A DNA stretch of 64,000 bases from Roseibacillus ishigakijimensis (GTDB lineage: Bacteria; Verrucomicrobiota; Verrucomicrobiia; Verrucomicrobiales; Akkermansiaceae): the NCBI RefSeq assembly GCF_016595415.1, contig NZ_JAENIO010000017.1, forward strand, positions 1 through 64,000, in the 5' to 3' direction. Below are positions 1 to 8,889 of this stretch, piece by piece (positions within the stretch are counted from its first letter, which is position 1; each line of letters begins with the position of its first letter). The position numbers and the translations under genes are program-made. The notes under the pieces were generated by a model. It did not search any database. It was not told where the DNA came from and worked only from the letters and a program-made list of their open reading frames with translations.

Positions 1-635
1 CAGAAGCCTCAACACCAACCTTGAAATCGACGAATAAATAGCCAATCTCACGCCAACGACCACCGAGAGTTTTAACGACCTGTGGGACATCCCCTAAGAA
101 AACCTGGCTTCAATCAAGAATGCATTTTCTCGATATGGAGAGAGGTTTTTCGAGATTTATTGTGAAGAAATCTCCCCCAATTCCTACATGGCATCATTTG
201 ATGATTCACCCAGATGAGGAACGAGGAAACCATACGGCGGAAAGGAATATTCACGCATTTTGTGACTCTGTCGAAGAACTGCAGGGTGTGGTGAGTGATC
301 TCTGGGCCCGTGCAACGAAGAGAATTATCGATCTTGGGTATCGGGCTCTTCGGCGGAGAATCTGTCTCGGATTCGCCGTATTTTCAGGGATTTGCCCGTG
401 GGGGAAGTGGTTTCCGGCGCCCCCTGATTCGGCCCTAGTGACGAGGGTCTGCCCGTGAGAAGAAATACCCACGCTCGCCTCTTCCGCAACAACCCGGGGT
501 CGCACGCGGCGAGTCCCCAGGACAATTTTCTCACGAAGAGCGAGGAGGGGCAGGATGGCACGCAGTCAAACTCCGCTGAGCTTTCGCGTTGAAACTTGGC
601 AAAAAGCTCGCTAAGAGGTGATCAGCTGAAAAGTT
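1..635. other. Left-edge stretch without a supported gene
   Basis: No convincing gene lies here. In forward frame 2 a short open stretch runs into a stop at 35-37, continues in the same frame and meets a second stop at 95-97. Either could be the 3' end of a gene that begins outside the window, but too little is visible to name it. The remaining open frames on both strands (for example 120-458 forward) are rich in Arg, Pro and Cys, have no recognisable motif and contradict one another, so they look like chance. The last part, up to 635, is the leader of the HNH gene and carries an AGAGGTGA stretch about 15 bases before its ATG. Confidence 0.4.
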
Positions 636-1256
636 ATGGATGCCGTTCTCAACCGACCCGTCCTGGTGCTCAACCGCCTTTGGCAGCCGGTGCAGACCTG
701 CTCTGTCCGGCGAGCACTCAAGCTTCTCTGCCTCGGCCATGCCCAAGTGGTGCAGACCGAAGGGGAAGCGAAATATCAGACCCACACCCTGACGTCGTGG
801 GTCGAACACTCCCTCTCGTCCGTTTCCCACTTGGCCGATGAGGTGATTCACTCCGTGAAAGTTGCCTTGGTCGTGCCGAAAATCATCGTGTTGGGGGCTT
901 ATGATCGAATGCCTCGCAATGAGGTCAAATTCACCCGCCACAATGTTTTTCTGCGCGACCAGTTCACTTGTCAGTATTGTCACCAGCGATTTAGTGAGAA
1001 GGACCTCAATCTCGACCACGTCTTCCCCCGCGATAAGGGCGGGCAGACCACTTGGGAGAATATCGTGACTTCTTGTATCCGGTGCAACACTCGGAAAGCG
1101 AACAAGCTGCCCCATGAGACCAATATGCGGCCGCTGCGCGAGCCCAAGCGGCCCCGCTGGCGTCCGCTCTTTGGCTCCAAGGCCGATGGCAAAGCTCACC
1201 AGAGTTGGGAGCAATTCATCCAACCGGACAAGGAGCGCGTGCAGATGGTCAATTAG
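636..1256 (+). CDS. HNH endonuclease family protein
   Basis: A 206-residue protein with a zinc-type HNH nuclease module in its second half. C112-x2-C115 and C147-x2-C150 can hold a structural metal, D127-H128 (LDHVFPRDKGG) is the catalytic His region, and the N of WENIV (about 142) is the central Asn. The N-terminal 100 residues form a helical domain common to stand-alone HNH proteins in Verrucomicrobia, Planctomycetes and cyanobacteria. Those proteins are usually chromosomal and have no known target. Its 3' end overlaps the converging alanine dehydrogenase gene by 8 bases. No restriction or methylase partner is nearby, so a role in DNA metabolism is only inferred. Confidence 0.85.
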   Translation: MDAVLNRPVLVLNRLWQPVQTCSVRRALKLLCLGHAQVVQTEGEAKYQTHTLTSWVEHSLSSVSHLADEVIHSVKVALVVPKIIVLGAYDRMPRNEVKFTRHNVFLRDQFTCQYCHQRFSEKDLNLDHVFPRDKGGQTTWENIVTSCIRCNTRKANKLPHETNMRPLREPKRPRWRPLFGSKADGKAHQSWEQFIQPDKERVQMVN

Positions 1257-2370
1257 CTCCGCCCTGTAGCGCTTCGGCAGGGGTTAGGGCCGTCAAGCCG
1301 TGGGCTTTGGCCACCGGCTCGGAGGTGAGCTGTCCGCGGTGGACGTTGATGCCTTTTTGCAAATTGGGCAGGCTGCGCAGGGCCTCTTCGACGCCCCGGT
1401 CGGCGAGCTGGGTGAGATAGCTTTGAGTGACGTTGTTCAGCGCCTGGGTGGCGGTGCGGGCGTAGGCCCCCGGCATATTGGCGACGCAGTAGTGGAGGAC
1501 GTCCTCCTCGAAATAGGTGGGATCGGCATGGGTGGTCGGGCGGGTGGTTTCCGCGCAGCCCCCTTGGTCGACCGCGATATCCACCAGCACCGATCCCGGC
1601 TGGAGAAGCTTGAGCATGTCGCGCGTGATGAGCTTGGGGGCGGCAGCTCCCGGCACGAGGACGGCCCCGATGACGAGGTCGATGCGAGGGAGGATCTCCG
1701 CCAGATTCGCTTCCGAGGAGTAGAGGGTGTGCGCTCCATGCATGGTGATGTCGAGGAAGCGCATGCGCTCGAAGTCGACCTCCAGAATCGTCACATCCGC
1801 GCCCACTCCGGCGGCGACCCGGGCCGCGTTCAATCCCGCGGTGCCGCCACCGATGACCACTACGCGGCCGGGGGCCACTCCCGGGATGCCGCCGAGGAGA
1901 ATGCCCCGGCCTCCCCGGTGATTGGCGAGGTGGTAGGACCCCACGATACTCGACATCCGGCCCGCGATTTCCGACATGGGCTCCAGCAAGGGCAGTCGAC
2001 CGTTCACTTCCACCGTTTCATAGGCGATGGCGGTGCAGCCACTGGCGAGCAATCCCTCGGTGAGTGCTTTGTCGGCGGCCAGGTGCAAGTAGGTGAAGAG
2101 CGTTTGCCCTTGGCGGAGCATGGCAATCTCCTCGGGCTGCGGTTCCTTCACTTTCACGATCAAATCGCCTTCGGCGAAAACATCGGCGGCGGTGGGCAGG
2201 AGACGGGCTCCAGCCGCGCGATAATGGTCGTCAAGGTAGGAAGAGCCGACTCCAGCTCCTTCTTGCACAAAGACTTCATGCCCGCGGGCGACGAGACCTT
2301 TGACGACGGAGGGAATGACGGAGACTCGGTTTTCTTGGGATTTGATTTCTGTCGGAACACCAATTTTCAT
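1249..2370 (-). CDS. ald: Alanine dehydrogenase
   Basis: This 373-residue enzyme matches the usual Ald length. It catalyses the reversible NAD-dependent deamination of L-alanine to pyruvate and ammonia. The N terminus [16 protein letters not shown] is the family hallmark. KVKEPQ (Lys near 74) and FTYLHLAAD (His near 95) supply the substrate-binding Lys and catalytic His. A Rossmann segment with [10 protein letters not shown] binds NAD, and DIAVDQGG plus [13 protein letters not shown] are the conserved C-terminal loops. The gene stands alone, converging on the HNH gene and followed upstream by gtrA on the same strand. No missing residue was noticed. Confidence 0.95.
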   Translation of the reverse strand: MKIGVPTEIKSQENRVSVIPSVVKGLVARGHEVFVQEGAGVGSSYLDDHYRAAGARLLPTAADVFAEGDLIVKVKEPQPEEIAMLRQGQTLFTYLHLAADKALTEGLLASGCTAIAYETVEVNGRLPLLEPMSEIAGRMSSIVGSYHLANHRGGRGILLGGIPGVAPGRVVVIGGGTAGLNAARVAAGVGADVTILEVDFERMRFLDITMHGAHTLYSSEANLAEILPRIDLVIGAVLVPGAAAPKLITRDMLKLLQPGSVLVDIAVDQGGCAETTRPTTHADPTYFEEDVLHYCVANMPGAYARTATQALNNVTQSYLTQLADRGVEEALRSLPNLQKGINVHRGQLTSEPVAKAHGLTALTPAEALQGGAN

Positions 2371-2427
2371 AGTTTTGAGGGTGCCCGCCCTAGCAGTTGG
2401 AGTGCCTCCGGCGGGACTACTTCATCA

Positions 2428-2874
2428 CTATTGTCGAAAAATGAGAAATTTGCGCGCAAAAAAGTTCCCCAAGGCGGCCACGGCGGGAAAACCGATGTTG
2501 GCGATGTGGGTATTGAGAGAGAGGGTGCGGATGATGAGGTCCAGGGAGTAGAGGGCGGGGAAGAAGCCTAGGGCCGAGGCGAGGAAGAAAAGACCGACTT
2601 CGGTGCTCTTGCGGTGGCGTCCCCCTTCAAAGACGAAGCGAAGGTTCAGATAATAGGCCACAGCATTGGAGAGGAAAAAGGCGATGGTGTTGTTCTGGGC
2701 CGAGCGCCAGAAACGGAGCTCGTCGCCCAGGGATTGGTCAAAGGCGGGATTGATGGTCAAACCCAAGGCATTCACGATGCTCCAATGGACGAGAAAGGCG
2801 GTCACTCCACAGCAGAGATATTTGACGAATTGGGGAGCGATTTGGTGGGTGGCAGCGAGGACTTTCGGGAGCAT
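2428..2874 (-). CDS. GtrA family membrane protein
   Basis: A 148-residue protein with four predicted membrane helices and the GtrA/DPMS features: FVKYLCCGVTAFLVHW near the N terminus, SNAVAYYLNLRFVF in the middle and NFFARKFLIF at the end. GtrA-like proteins are thought to help move polyprenyl-linked sugars across the inner membrane during polysaccharide or cell-wall modification. No glycosyltransferase partner is adjacent, so the substrate is unknown. It may be co-transcribed with the downstream ald gene (57-base gap), but no functional link is evident. Confidence 0.85.
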   Translation of the reverse strand: MLPKVLAATHQIAPQFVKYLCCGVTAFLVHWSIVNALGLTINPAFDQSLGDELRFWRSAQNNTIAFFLSNAVAYYLNLRFVFEGGRHRKSTEVGLFFLASALGFFPALYSLDLIIRTLSLNTHIANIGFPAVAALGNFFARKFLIFRQ

Positions 2875-3016
2875 GGTGAGTTGCGGCGAGGGAGCCTAAG
2901 GCTCAGCAGGGGGGATGAAAAGGTCAATTGACGAGCGCAGGAGGCCTTTGAACATGCCTTGCCCGGGGATTGCCAGCGGGCCTTCGGGGTGAAATAGTCG
3001 CGCCCGTTCATCACTT

Positions 3017-4669
3017 ATGCTCGCCGTTATTCGCATTCAGAATCTCGCCCTTGTCGATCAGCTGGTCTGGGAGGTTGGCCGTGGCCTGGTGGGCGTGACG
3101 GGGGAAACCGGGGCGGGAAAATCGGTCATTGTGGGAGCCCTCAAGCTCGTCCTCGGCGAACGGGCGGACAAGGGACTGATTCGAACCGGGGAATCGGCCT
3201 GCACGGTGGAAGCCGTCTTTGACCTCGCTGAGTCCTCCGCGGTTGATGCTGTGCTGGAGGAAGCCGGGCTCGCGCCCTGTGAGGATGGGCAGCTCATCAT
3301 CCGGCGAGTGGTGGGGGAGCGGGGCAACCGGCAATTTGTGAACGATTCGCCCGCCACTCTCACCTTGCTGAAGTCTCTCGCCGAGCGCCTCGTCGACCTG
3401 CATGGGCCTGGCGAGCAGCAGAGCTTGCATTCCATCGAGCGTCAATTGGGCATGCTGGATGCCTATGCCGATGGCGAGGCCCCGCTGCGGGCCTATCGGC
3501 AGGCGTGGCGGGAGTTCGTGCAAGCGCGCGACGCCTACCAGGAACTGCGTAGCTCGGAGGAGGCCGGGGATGCCGAATTGGAGCTTCTGCGGCACAAACA
3601 GCAGGAAATCGAAGCGGCCGACATCCGGCTGGAAGAGATCGCGGGCCTGGAAGAGCGCTATCAGCAGGTCAGCAATGGAGCCCGGCTGGGCGAACTGGCA
3701 GGTGAAGTCGTGGAGCTCCTCTCGGGCGAGAGTGGTGTGGTCAATCGATTAGGAGATCTACAGCGGTTGGCTCATGAATTGGAGCGCCTCGACGGTGGCA
3801 ATGAAGACCGTTTTTCCGGCTTGGAATCCGCTTTGCTGGAGCTGGAGGAAATTGAAAGCAGCGTGCGCGATTACCTCGAAGAACTCGAGATGGATCCGGC
3901 GGAAGCGCGCGAATTGGAAGAACGAGTCGATCTGCTGGAATCTCTCAAGCGGAAATATGGTCCCACCCTTGAGGATGTCGTGGCGACCGGGGAGGCTGCT
4001 GCCGCGCGCTTGGATAGTCTTGAGAACCGGGGAGAGCGGCTTGCTGAACTGCAACAAGCTCTGGAGCGGGCCCGCGAAAAGGTGCAGGACTCCGGAAAGG
4101 CTCTCAGCCGTTTGCGCAAGCGGGCGGCCCCCCGTTTGTCCAAGGAAGTGAAAGGGCATTTGCGGGATTTGGGCTTCAAACAGGCCGAATTCGAAGCTGT
4201 TTTGCAGAAGCGAAAGGAAGCCGGGCCGAATGGCTTGGAAGATGTTGAATTCCAATTTGGTCCTAATCCCGGGGAACCGCTCAAGCCCCTGCGCAAGGTG
4301 GGCTCCAGCGGCGAGCTGGCCCGGGTGATGTTGGCGGTGAAGAGTGCTTTGGCGGAGAAGGACGCTACTCCCTTGATGGTATTCGATGAAATCGACGCCA
4401 ATGTGGGAGGTGAAGTGGCCGCCGCCGTGGGACGCAAAATGGCCGCTCTCGGCGAGGCTCACCAAGTTGTCAGCATCACTCACTTTCCCCAAGTGGCCGC
4501 CGTTGCCGCCCACCATTACCTCGTGGAGAAAGTGGTGGAAAAGGGGCGGACCTTCTCCCGGCTGCGGGAGGTGCAGGCTGCCGATCGCATCGCCGAGCTG
4601 GTGCGCATGTTGGGAGGAGGCGGACAGGAAGCCGAATCCATGGCTCGCAAGTTATTGGAAACGAATTAA
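3017..4669 (+). CDS. recN: DNA repair protein RecN
   Basis: A 550-residue SMC-like ATPase of recombinational double-strand break repair. The N-terminal head carries the Walker A GETGAGKS (about residues 30-37). A long, charged coiled-coil region follows (about 150-370). The C-terminal head has the signature-like KVGSSGELAR, the Walker B LMVFDEIDANVGG and the QVVSITHFPQVAA switch segment. Order and length fit RecN rather than RecF or SbcC. It starts at ATG and is followed after 15 bases by the RimB-like protease gene, so the two may share a transcript. Confidence 0.95.
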   Translation: MLAVIRIQNLALVDQLVWEVGRGLVGVTGETGAGKSVIVGALKLVLGERADKGLIRTGESACTVEAVFDLAESSAVDAVLEEAGLAPCEDGQLIIRRVVGERGNRQFVNDSPATLTLLKSLAERLVDLHGPGEQQSLHSIERQLGMLDAYADGEAPLRAYRQAWREFVQARDAYQELRSSEEAGDAELELLRHKQQEIEAADIRLEEIAGLEERYQQVSNGARLGELAGEVVELLSGESGVVNRLGDLQRLAHELERLDGGNEDRFSGLESALLELEEIESSVRDYLEELEMDPAEARELEERVDLLESLKRKYGPTLEDVVATGEAAAARLDSLENRGERLAELQQALERAREKVQDSGKALSRLRKRAAPRLSKEVKGHLRDLGFKQAEFEAVLQKRKEAGPNGLEDVEFQFGPNPGEPLKPLRKVGSSGELARVMLAVKSALAEKDATPLMVFDEIDANVGGEVAAAVGRKMAALGEAHQVVSITHFPQVAAVAAHHYLVEKVVEKGRTFSRLREVQAADRIAELVRMLGGGGQEAESMARKLLETN

Positions 4670-4684
4670 AAACTCTCTGAAGCA

Positions 4685-5215
4685 ATGAAAGACTATCGAG
4701 TGGCCCGAATCTCACAACAAGCCGAGCCCGTGTGGGGCAAAGACCGTTCCGCCGGAGAAAAACTGGTCATCGGCCGGCGCGAATGGATCGCCTTGCCCCA
4801 GCTCGGGGTGCCGGTTCTCCACGGAAAAATTGATACCGGGGCCTATCGCTCCAGCTTGCATGCGGAACAGATCGAGCGTTTTCAGCGCGACGGGGAAGAG
4901 TGGGTGCGCTTCGTGACCCACTCGCAGGATGGCCGGGCCATTTCGTGTGAGAGTGTGGTGGCCTTTTGCAAGCGGGTGAAAAGCTCCACCGGGGAAGCTC
5001 GTGAACGTTGCTTCCTGCGCACCAAATTCCGCACCCCGGGAGGGCTGGAGTGGGTGGTCCGCATCAGTCTGGCGGATCGCTCGGAGATGACTTTTCCTCT
5101 CCTGATCGGGCGCCGTGCGCTCAGTCGCCGATTCGTGGTGGATACCGCCCAGAGCCACCTTCTGGGCTCCCAGAGCGACCTCACCGGCAAGCATTGGCGG
5201 CGGAAAAAGTCGTAA
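4685..5215 (+). CDS. RimB/COG4067-type aspartic-like protease
   Basis: A 176-residue protein of the RimK/LysX C-terminal-domain-like (ATP-dependent zinc protease, COG4067) family. The retropepsin-like active-site motif is KIDTGAYRSSLHA, with the key Asp-Thr-Gly near residues 55-57. PLLIGRRALSRRFVVD is the conserved C-terminal strand that completes the fold. Relatives often sit with rimK and act on glutamate-extended proteins or peptides, but no rimK is visible here. The roughly 30-residue N-terminal lead before VIGRREWIALP is poorly conserved, so a later start is possible. The protease fold is seen in sequence; the substrate is unknown. Confidence 0.8.
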   Translation: MKDYRVARISQQAEPVWGKDRSAGEKLVIGRREWIALPQLGVPVLHGKIDTGAYRSSLHAEQIERFQRDGEEWVRFVTHSQDGRAISCESVVAFCKRVKSSTGEARERCFLRTKFRTPGGLEWVVRISLADRSEMTFPLLIGRRALSRRFVVDTAQSHLLGSQSDLTGKHWRRKKS

Positions 5216-5228
5216 GAGAAGAGGGCCG

Positions 5229-7136
5229 TCAGTTCAGCCCCAGCTCCGCTTTCCGTTCTTCCAGCTCTTCCCAGCGGGCGTAGTGCTGGGCGACGACCTT
5301 TTGCGCCTCTTCCAGCTTGGCGGTCTCGGCGGGGAGCTCGTCGTAGTGCTCGACCTGGAAGGCGGGATCGTTGAGTTTTTCCTCGATGGCGGCGACCGCT
5401 TCTTCAGCGGCCAGGATTTTATCCTCGATGGTTTCGAGGTCTTCCCGCTCGCGATTGGAAAGGGGCTTGGCCCGGCGCTGGTCCTTGGGGGGGGCGGCAG
5501 GCTTGGTGGTCTCGCTTTTGCTTTTGTCGTAGGCCGCCATTTGCAGGCGCTCGGCTTTCTCGCGGGCTTCCCGCTTTTCGAGATAGTAGGAGTAGTTGCC
5601 CGGCTGGACGACCACGCCGCTGTCTTCGAAGGCTACGATTTGGTCACAAATACGGTCGAGGAAGTAGCGGTCGTGGGAGACGGTGATGACGGTGCCGGGA
5701 AAGGCGGCGAGGGCTTCTTCCAGCAGGCGCAGCGAGGGGAGGTCGAGGTCATTGGTGGGCTCGTCCAGCACGATGAGGTTGCCGCCGTTTTTGAGGACTT
5801 TGGCCAGCATGAGGCGGGCGCGTTCCCCGCCGGAAAGGAGGTCCACGCGCTCGTTGATGCGCTCGTCGCTAAAGCCGAAGCGGCGCAGGTAGGAGCGGGC
5901 GGAGATGGTTTCTTCTCCGAAGAGAATTTTGTCGTTGCCGTTGGAAATCTCGTCCAGCAGGGAGCCGGTGCCTTCCAGCTGCATGCGCCCTTGGTCGATG
6001 TAGTTGACCTTGACCCGCCTGCCGAGGGTGGCGTGTCCGGCGGAGGGCTTGATTTGGTCGAGGCAGAGCTTGAGGAGGGTGGTTTTGCCAGTGCCATTGC
6101 GGCCGACGATGCCCGTCGTTTCGCCCGGGCGGAACTGCAGATCGAGATTGCGGAAGAGCCAGCGGGGGTCACTTTCGGTGCCGACATTGACGCCCGCTTT
6201 TTCCAGTTCGATAACCACGTTGCCCAGACCGGGCGGCGGGGGGATGAGGAGGTCCATCTCGAGATCCTGAGCGGGGGCCTCCTGGTCCTTGACCTCGTAG
6301 AAGGCGTCGAGACGGCTGCGCGATTTGGTGGTGCGGGCCTTGACCCCGGCGCGCACCCACTCCAATTCGTCTTTGAGGAATTTCTGCCGTTTGCGTTCGG
6401 CGTTGCTGACGATCTCCTGGCGGATGGCCTTGCTCTCGAGAAAGGCGGTGTAGTTGCCGGGGTGAGAGTAGGCCTTACCGTGGTCGATCTCGATGATGCG
6501 GGTGGCGATGACGTCGAGAAAGTAGCGGTCGTGGGTCACGAAGATGACCGCGCCGGTGAAGTTCTGCAGGGTCTCCTCCAGCCAGCGGATGGACTCGGCG
6601 TCAAGGTGGTTGGTGGGCTCGTCGAGGAGGAGGAGGTCGGGGCGGGCGACGAGGGCGCGGCAGAGGGCGACGCGGCGTTTTTCTCCGCCGGACAGGGAGG
6701 TGATGGGGGAAGAGAGGTCGGGCGTGCCCAGGGCCTCGGCGGTGGTCTTGATGCGCAGTTCCAGATTCCAACCATCGGCGTGGTCGATGAATTGGAGGAG
6801 TTCGGCGAGCTCGCTCTCGCTGCCTTCGCCCGCTTCATACTTGCGCAGGGCCTCGGCGAGGTCGGCCACGCCGGCGAGAATGTTCTCGCGCACCGTGAGG
6901 GTGCCATCGAGCTCGAATTCCTGGGGCAGGTAGCCCACGCGGAGGCCACGGCGCAGGGCGATCTCGCCGCTATCGGGTTCGTTATCGCGGGCGAGAATTT
7001 TCAGGAGGGAGGTCTTGCCGCAGCCATTGCGACCCACCATGCCGACTTTTTCACCGGCCTCCACCGCGAGGGTGACGCCATCGAGGAGATTCTGGGGGCC
7101 GTAAGCGAGGGTGAGGTCAGTGGCAGAGAGAAGCAC
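5229..7136 (-). CDS. uup: ABC-F ATPase, Uup type
   Basis: A 635-residue soluble protein with two ABC ATPase cassettes. The first has Walker A GRNGCGKTS (about 36-44) and SLSGGEKRRVALCR; the second has GRNGTGKTT and LLSGGERARLML. Both have LLLDEPTNHLD or VLDEPTNDLD Walker B motifs. The cassettes are joined by the long charged ABC-F linker, and the protein ends in a basic then coiled-coil tail of about 85 residues, which points to Uup rather than EttA. Uup-like factors act on ribosomes or branched DNA intermediates, not in transport. The start is GTG at 7136, followed directly by the typical LLSATDLTLAYG. The gene converges on the protease gene. Confidence 0.9.
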   Translation of the reverse strand: MLLSATDLTLAYGPQNLLDGVTLAVEAGEKVGMVGRNGCGKTSLLKILARDNEPDSGEIALRRGLRVGYLPQEFELDGTLTVRENILAGVADLAEALRKYEAGEGSESELAELLQFIDHADGWNLELRIKTTAEALGTPDLSSPITSLSGGEKRRVALCRALVARPDLLLLDEPTNHLDAESIRWLEETLQNFTGAVIFVTHDRYFLDVIATRIIEIDHGKAYSHPGNYTAFLESKAIRQEIVSNAERKRQKFLKDELEWVRAGVKARTTKSRSRLDAFYEVKDQEAPAQDLEMDLLIPPPPGLGNVVIELEKAGVNVGTESDPRWLFRNLDLQFRPGETTGIVGRNGTGKTTLLKLCLDQIKPSAGHATLGRRVKVNYIDQGRMQLEGTGSLLDEISNGNDKILFGEETISARSYLRRFGFSDERINERVDLLSGGERARLMLAKVLKNGGNLIVLDEPTNDLDLPSLRLLEEALAAFPGTVITVSHDRYFLDRICDQIVAFEDSGVVVQPGNYSYYLEKREAREKAERLQMAAYDKSKSETTKPAAPPKDQRRAKPLSNREREDLETIEDKILAAEEAVAAIEEKLNDPAFQVEHYDELPAETAKLEEAQKVVAQHYARWEELEERKAELGLN

Positions 7137-7222
7137 GTGGGCAGACTTGGAGAAAGCCGGGCCCGCTGGCCAGTTTTTTCGTCATTGGAGCGAGGGCTTC
7201 TTTGGGTGAGGAGTGGTTCGGC

Positions 7223-7244
7223 GGACGGCTGCGGCGAGCCGTCC
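7223..7244. repeat. REP-like palindrome GGACGGCT-n6-AGCCGTCC
   Basis: A perfect 8-base inverted repeat with a 6-base loop (GCGGCG) lies between the uup start and the end of the DUF1080 gene. The stem is GC-rich and is not followed by a T-run, so it is not a typical terminator. Similar 'gtagggacggc...' palindromes are scattered between genes in many Verrucomicrobiota, which suggests a REP-type element. Only this copy was noticed in the window. Confidence 0.5.
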
Positions 7245-7293
7245 CTACCGATTGGTCCAAAAATGGCCGTGGTTGTGCCCGCTTCGCCAAGAA

Positions 7294-8076
7294 TTAGGGC
7301 TGCTGGTCATACTCGCCGAGGGGACGGACCCAGATGTTGCGGTACTCGATGGGGTCGTTGTGCCACTGGAGGGAAATGGGCGCCTTTTCGGGATGATTTT
7401 CGGGGTAGCTGGCGAGCTTCTGGTGCTGGGTGGGACCGAGGGCTTTGAAACCCGCCTGCACCACCACGCCGTTGAAGAGGACGGTGATCTCGGCAGGTTT
7501 GCTCACTTTGCCATCCTTGTAGACGGGGGCCTTGAAGATGATGTCGTAGCTCTGCCATTCGCCTTGCGGGGTGGCCGGATTCACGAGCGGAGGAGTCTGT
7601 CCGTAAACGGCACCCGCTTGACCATCGGGGTAGGTTTGGTTGCTGTGGCTTTCGCCGACTTGCACCTCGTAGCGGCCCATGAGAAAGATGCCGGAGTTGC
7701 CTCCCTGTTGCCCTTTGACCTCGCGATCAGCAGGAACGCGGAACTCCAAGTGGACTTGGCAATCGCCAAAGGATTCCTTGGTCACCAAGGAGCCTGGAGA
7801 GGCGATGAGAATACCGTCTTCTACCCGCCAGTTGCCGTTCCAAGCCTCGGTGTTGCTGCCGTCGAAAAGGACTTTGGCATCGCTGGGCGCAGAGATTGCT
7901 ACCGCTCCCGCCGATTCGACTTTGCGGGGTTGCGGGCGGGTGGTGTCGTGGACGGAGTAGGGAGTGCCCGTGATGGTGGGGGCGTCGGGATACTGCTTTT
8001 TGCTGGTGTCGATTTTGTGCTCGGCAGGGAGAAATCCAGCAGGCAGGAGGGAGAGAAGGGCAATGGTCTTTTTCAT
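7294..8076 (-). CDS. Secreted DUF1080 (3-keto-disaccharide hydrolase-like) protein
   Basis: A 260-residue exported protein. A short signal peptide (MKKTIALLSLLPAGFLPAE) is followed by a concanavalin-like jelly-roll DUF1080 domain. Features include VLFDGSNTEAWNG, the LEFRVP strand, NSGIFLMGRYEVQV and the closing YRNIWVRPLG. Some family members hydrolyse 3-keto-glycosides; many others in Verrucomicrobia and Planctomycetes are uncharacterised glycan-related proteins. The linker between signal and domain is Pro/Thr-rich. It is transcribed alone, divergently oriented to nothing obvious in sugar metabolism, so the substrate cannot be given. Confidence 0.85.
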   Translation of the reverse strand: MKKTIALLSLLPAGFLPAEHKIDTSKKQYPDAPTITGTPYSVHDTTRPQPRKVESAGAVAISAPSDAKVLFDGSNTEAWNGNWRVEDGILIASPGSLVTKESFGDCQVHLEFRVPADREVKGQQGGNSGIFLMGRYEVQVGESHSNQTYPDGQAGAVYGQTPPLVNPATPQGEWQSYDIIFKAPVYKDGKVSKPAEITVLFNGVVVQAGFKALGPTQHQKLASYPENHPEKAPISLQWHNDPIEYRNIWVRPLGEYDQQP

Positions 8077-8118
8077 CGTATCGTTACTGAAAAAGACTGG
8101 CGGCAGGCGGTCAATCTT

Positions 8119-8769
8119 TCAGCGCAAAATGTGTAAGATGATGGCCAAGGCGTGGCAGGTGGAGCCCGCCAGAACGAAAAGGTGCCAGATGGCGTGATTG
8201 TAAGGGAGTTTACGCCAGGAGAAGAAAACGACCCCGCCGGTGTAGGAGAGACCGCCGGCGACGAGGAGCCAGAGTCCGGCGGGAGGGAGCTCCCGGATGA
8301 CCGAGGGCAGGATGGCGACAACCAGCCAACCCATGGCCACGTAGAGGGCGGTGGAGGCCCAGTGCTCGCGGTTGTGCCGCATGAGGGCTTTGGTCAAAAT
8401 ACCTCCCAAGGCGAGAAACCAGATAACGCCGAAAATGCTCCAGCCGAGAGGACCCCGGATGGCCACGAGGGTGAGGGGGGTGTAGGAACCCGCGATGAGG
8501 AGATAAATGGCAGAGTGGTCGAATATCTGGAAAAGCTCCTTCACCCGGGGGCTGGAGAAGCAGTGGTAAAGGGTGGAGGAGAGGTAGAGCAGGATGAGCG
8601 TCGAGCCGAAGACAATGCCCGAGACCAGTGCCCAGGCGTCCTTGGCCACCAGAATCATGATGACGAGCCCGAATATGGAGGCTGCCACTCCAAGACCATG
8701 GGTGATGGCGGAGGCGAGTTCTTCCCGGGGACTGTCGCAAAGCGGGGAGCGGTTGTTGGCTTGGCTCAC
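8119..8769 (-). CDS. Hemolysin III/PAQR family membrane protein
   Basis: A 216-residue, seven-helix membrane protein of the HlyIII/YqfA (PAQR-like) family. The conserved metal-binding histidines are visible in ITHGLGV, STLYHCFSS and IWHLFVLAGSTCHA. The open frame extends much further upstream with unrelated sequence, so the start is placed at GTG 8769, preceded by GGTGGAG. It is immediately before the SQANNRSPLC segment that leads into the first helix. Despite the name, these proteins are not established toxins; membrane homeostasis roles are discussed. It converges on nothing, and lies back to back with the MscS gene. Confidence 0.85.
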   Translation of the reverse strand: MSQANNRSPLCDSPREELASAITHGLGVAASIFGLVIMILVAKDAWALVSGIVFGSTLILLYLSSTLYHCFSSPRVKELFQIFDHSAIYLLIAGSYTPLTLVAIRGPLGWSIFGVIWFLALGGILTKALMRHNREHWASTALYVAMGWLVVAILPSVIRELPPAGLWLLVAGGLSYTGGVVFFSWRKLPYNHAIWHLFVLAGSTCHALAIILHILR

Positions 8770-8889
8770 GTCGGAAATGATAGCTCCACCGCACCTCTTG
8801 GCAAGCGGCGAGCTGTCACCAAGCCTTGCCCGATGACGAATTGCCGTTAGGGTGCCCGCGATCTCGAAACCCAAATCCGGACCTGCTTC

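Noticed and set aside
120-458. 112-residue open frame near the left edge
   Set aside because: Arg/Pro/Cys-rich, no motif, conflicting frames on the other strand and no ribosome-binding site.
5115-7448. 777-residue forward frame across uup
   Set aside because: It is the antisense of the clear ABC-F gene; GC-rich codon bias keeps the opposite strand open. No domain is visible.
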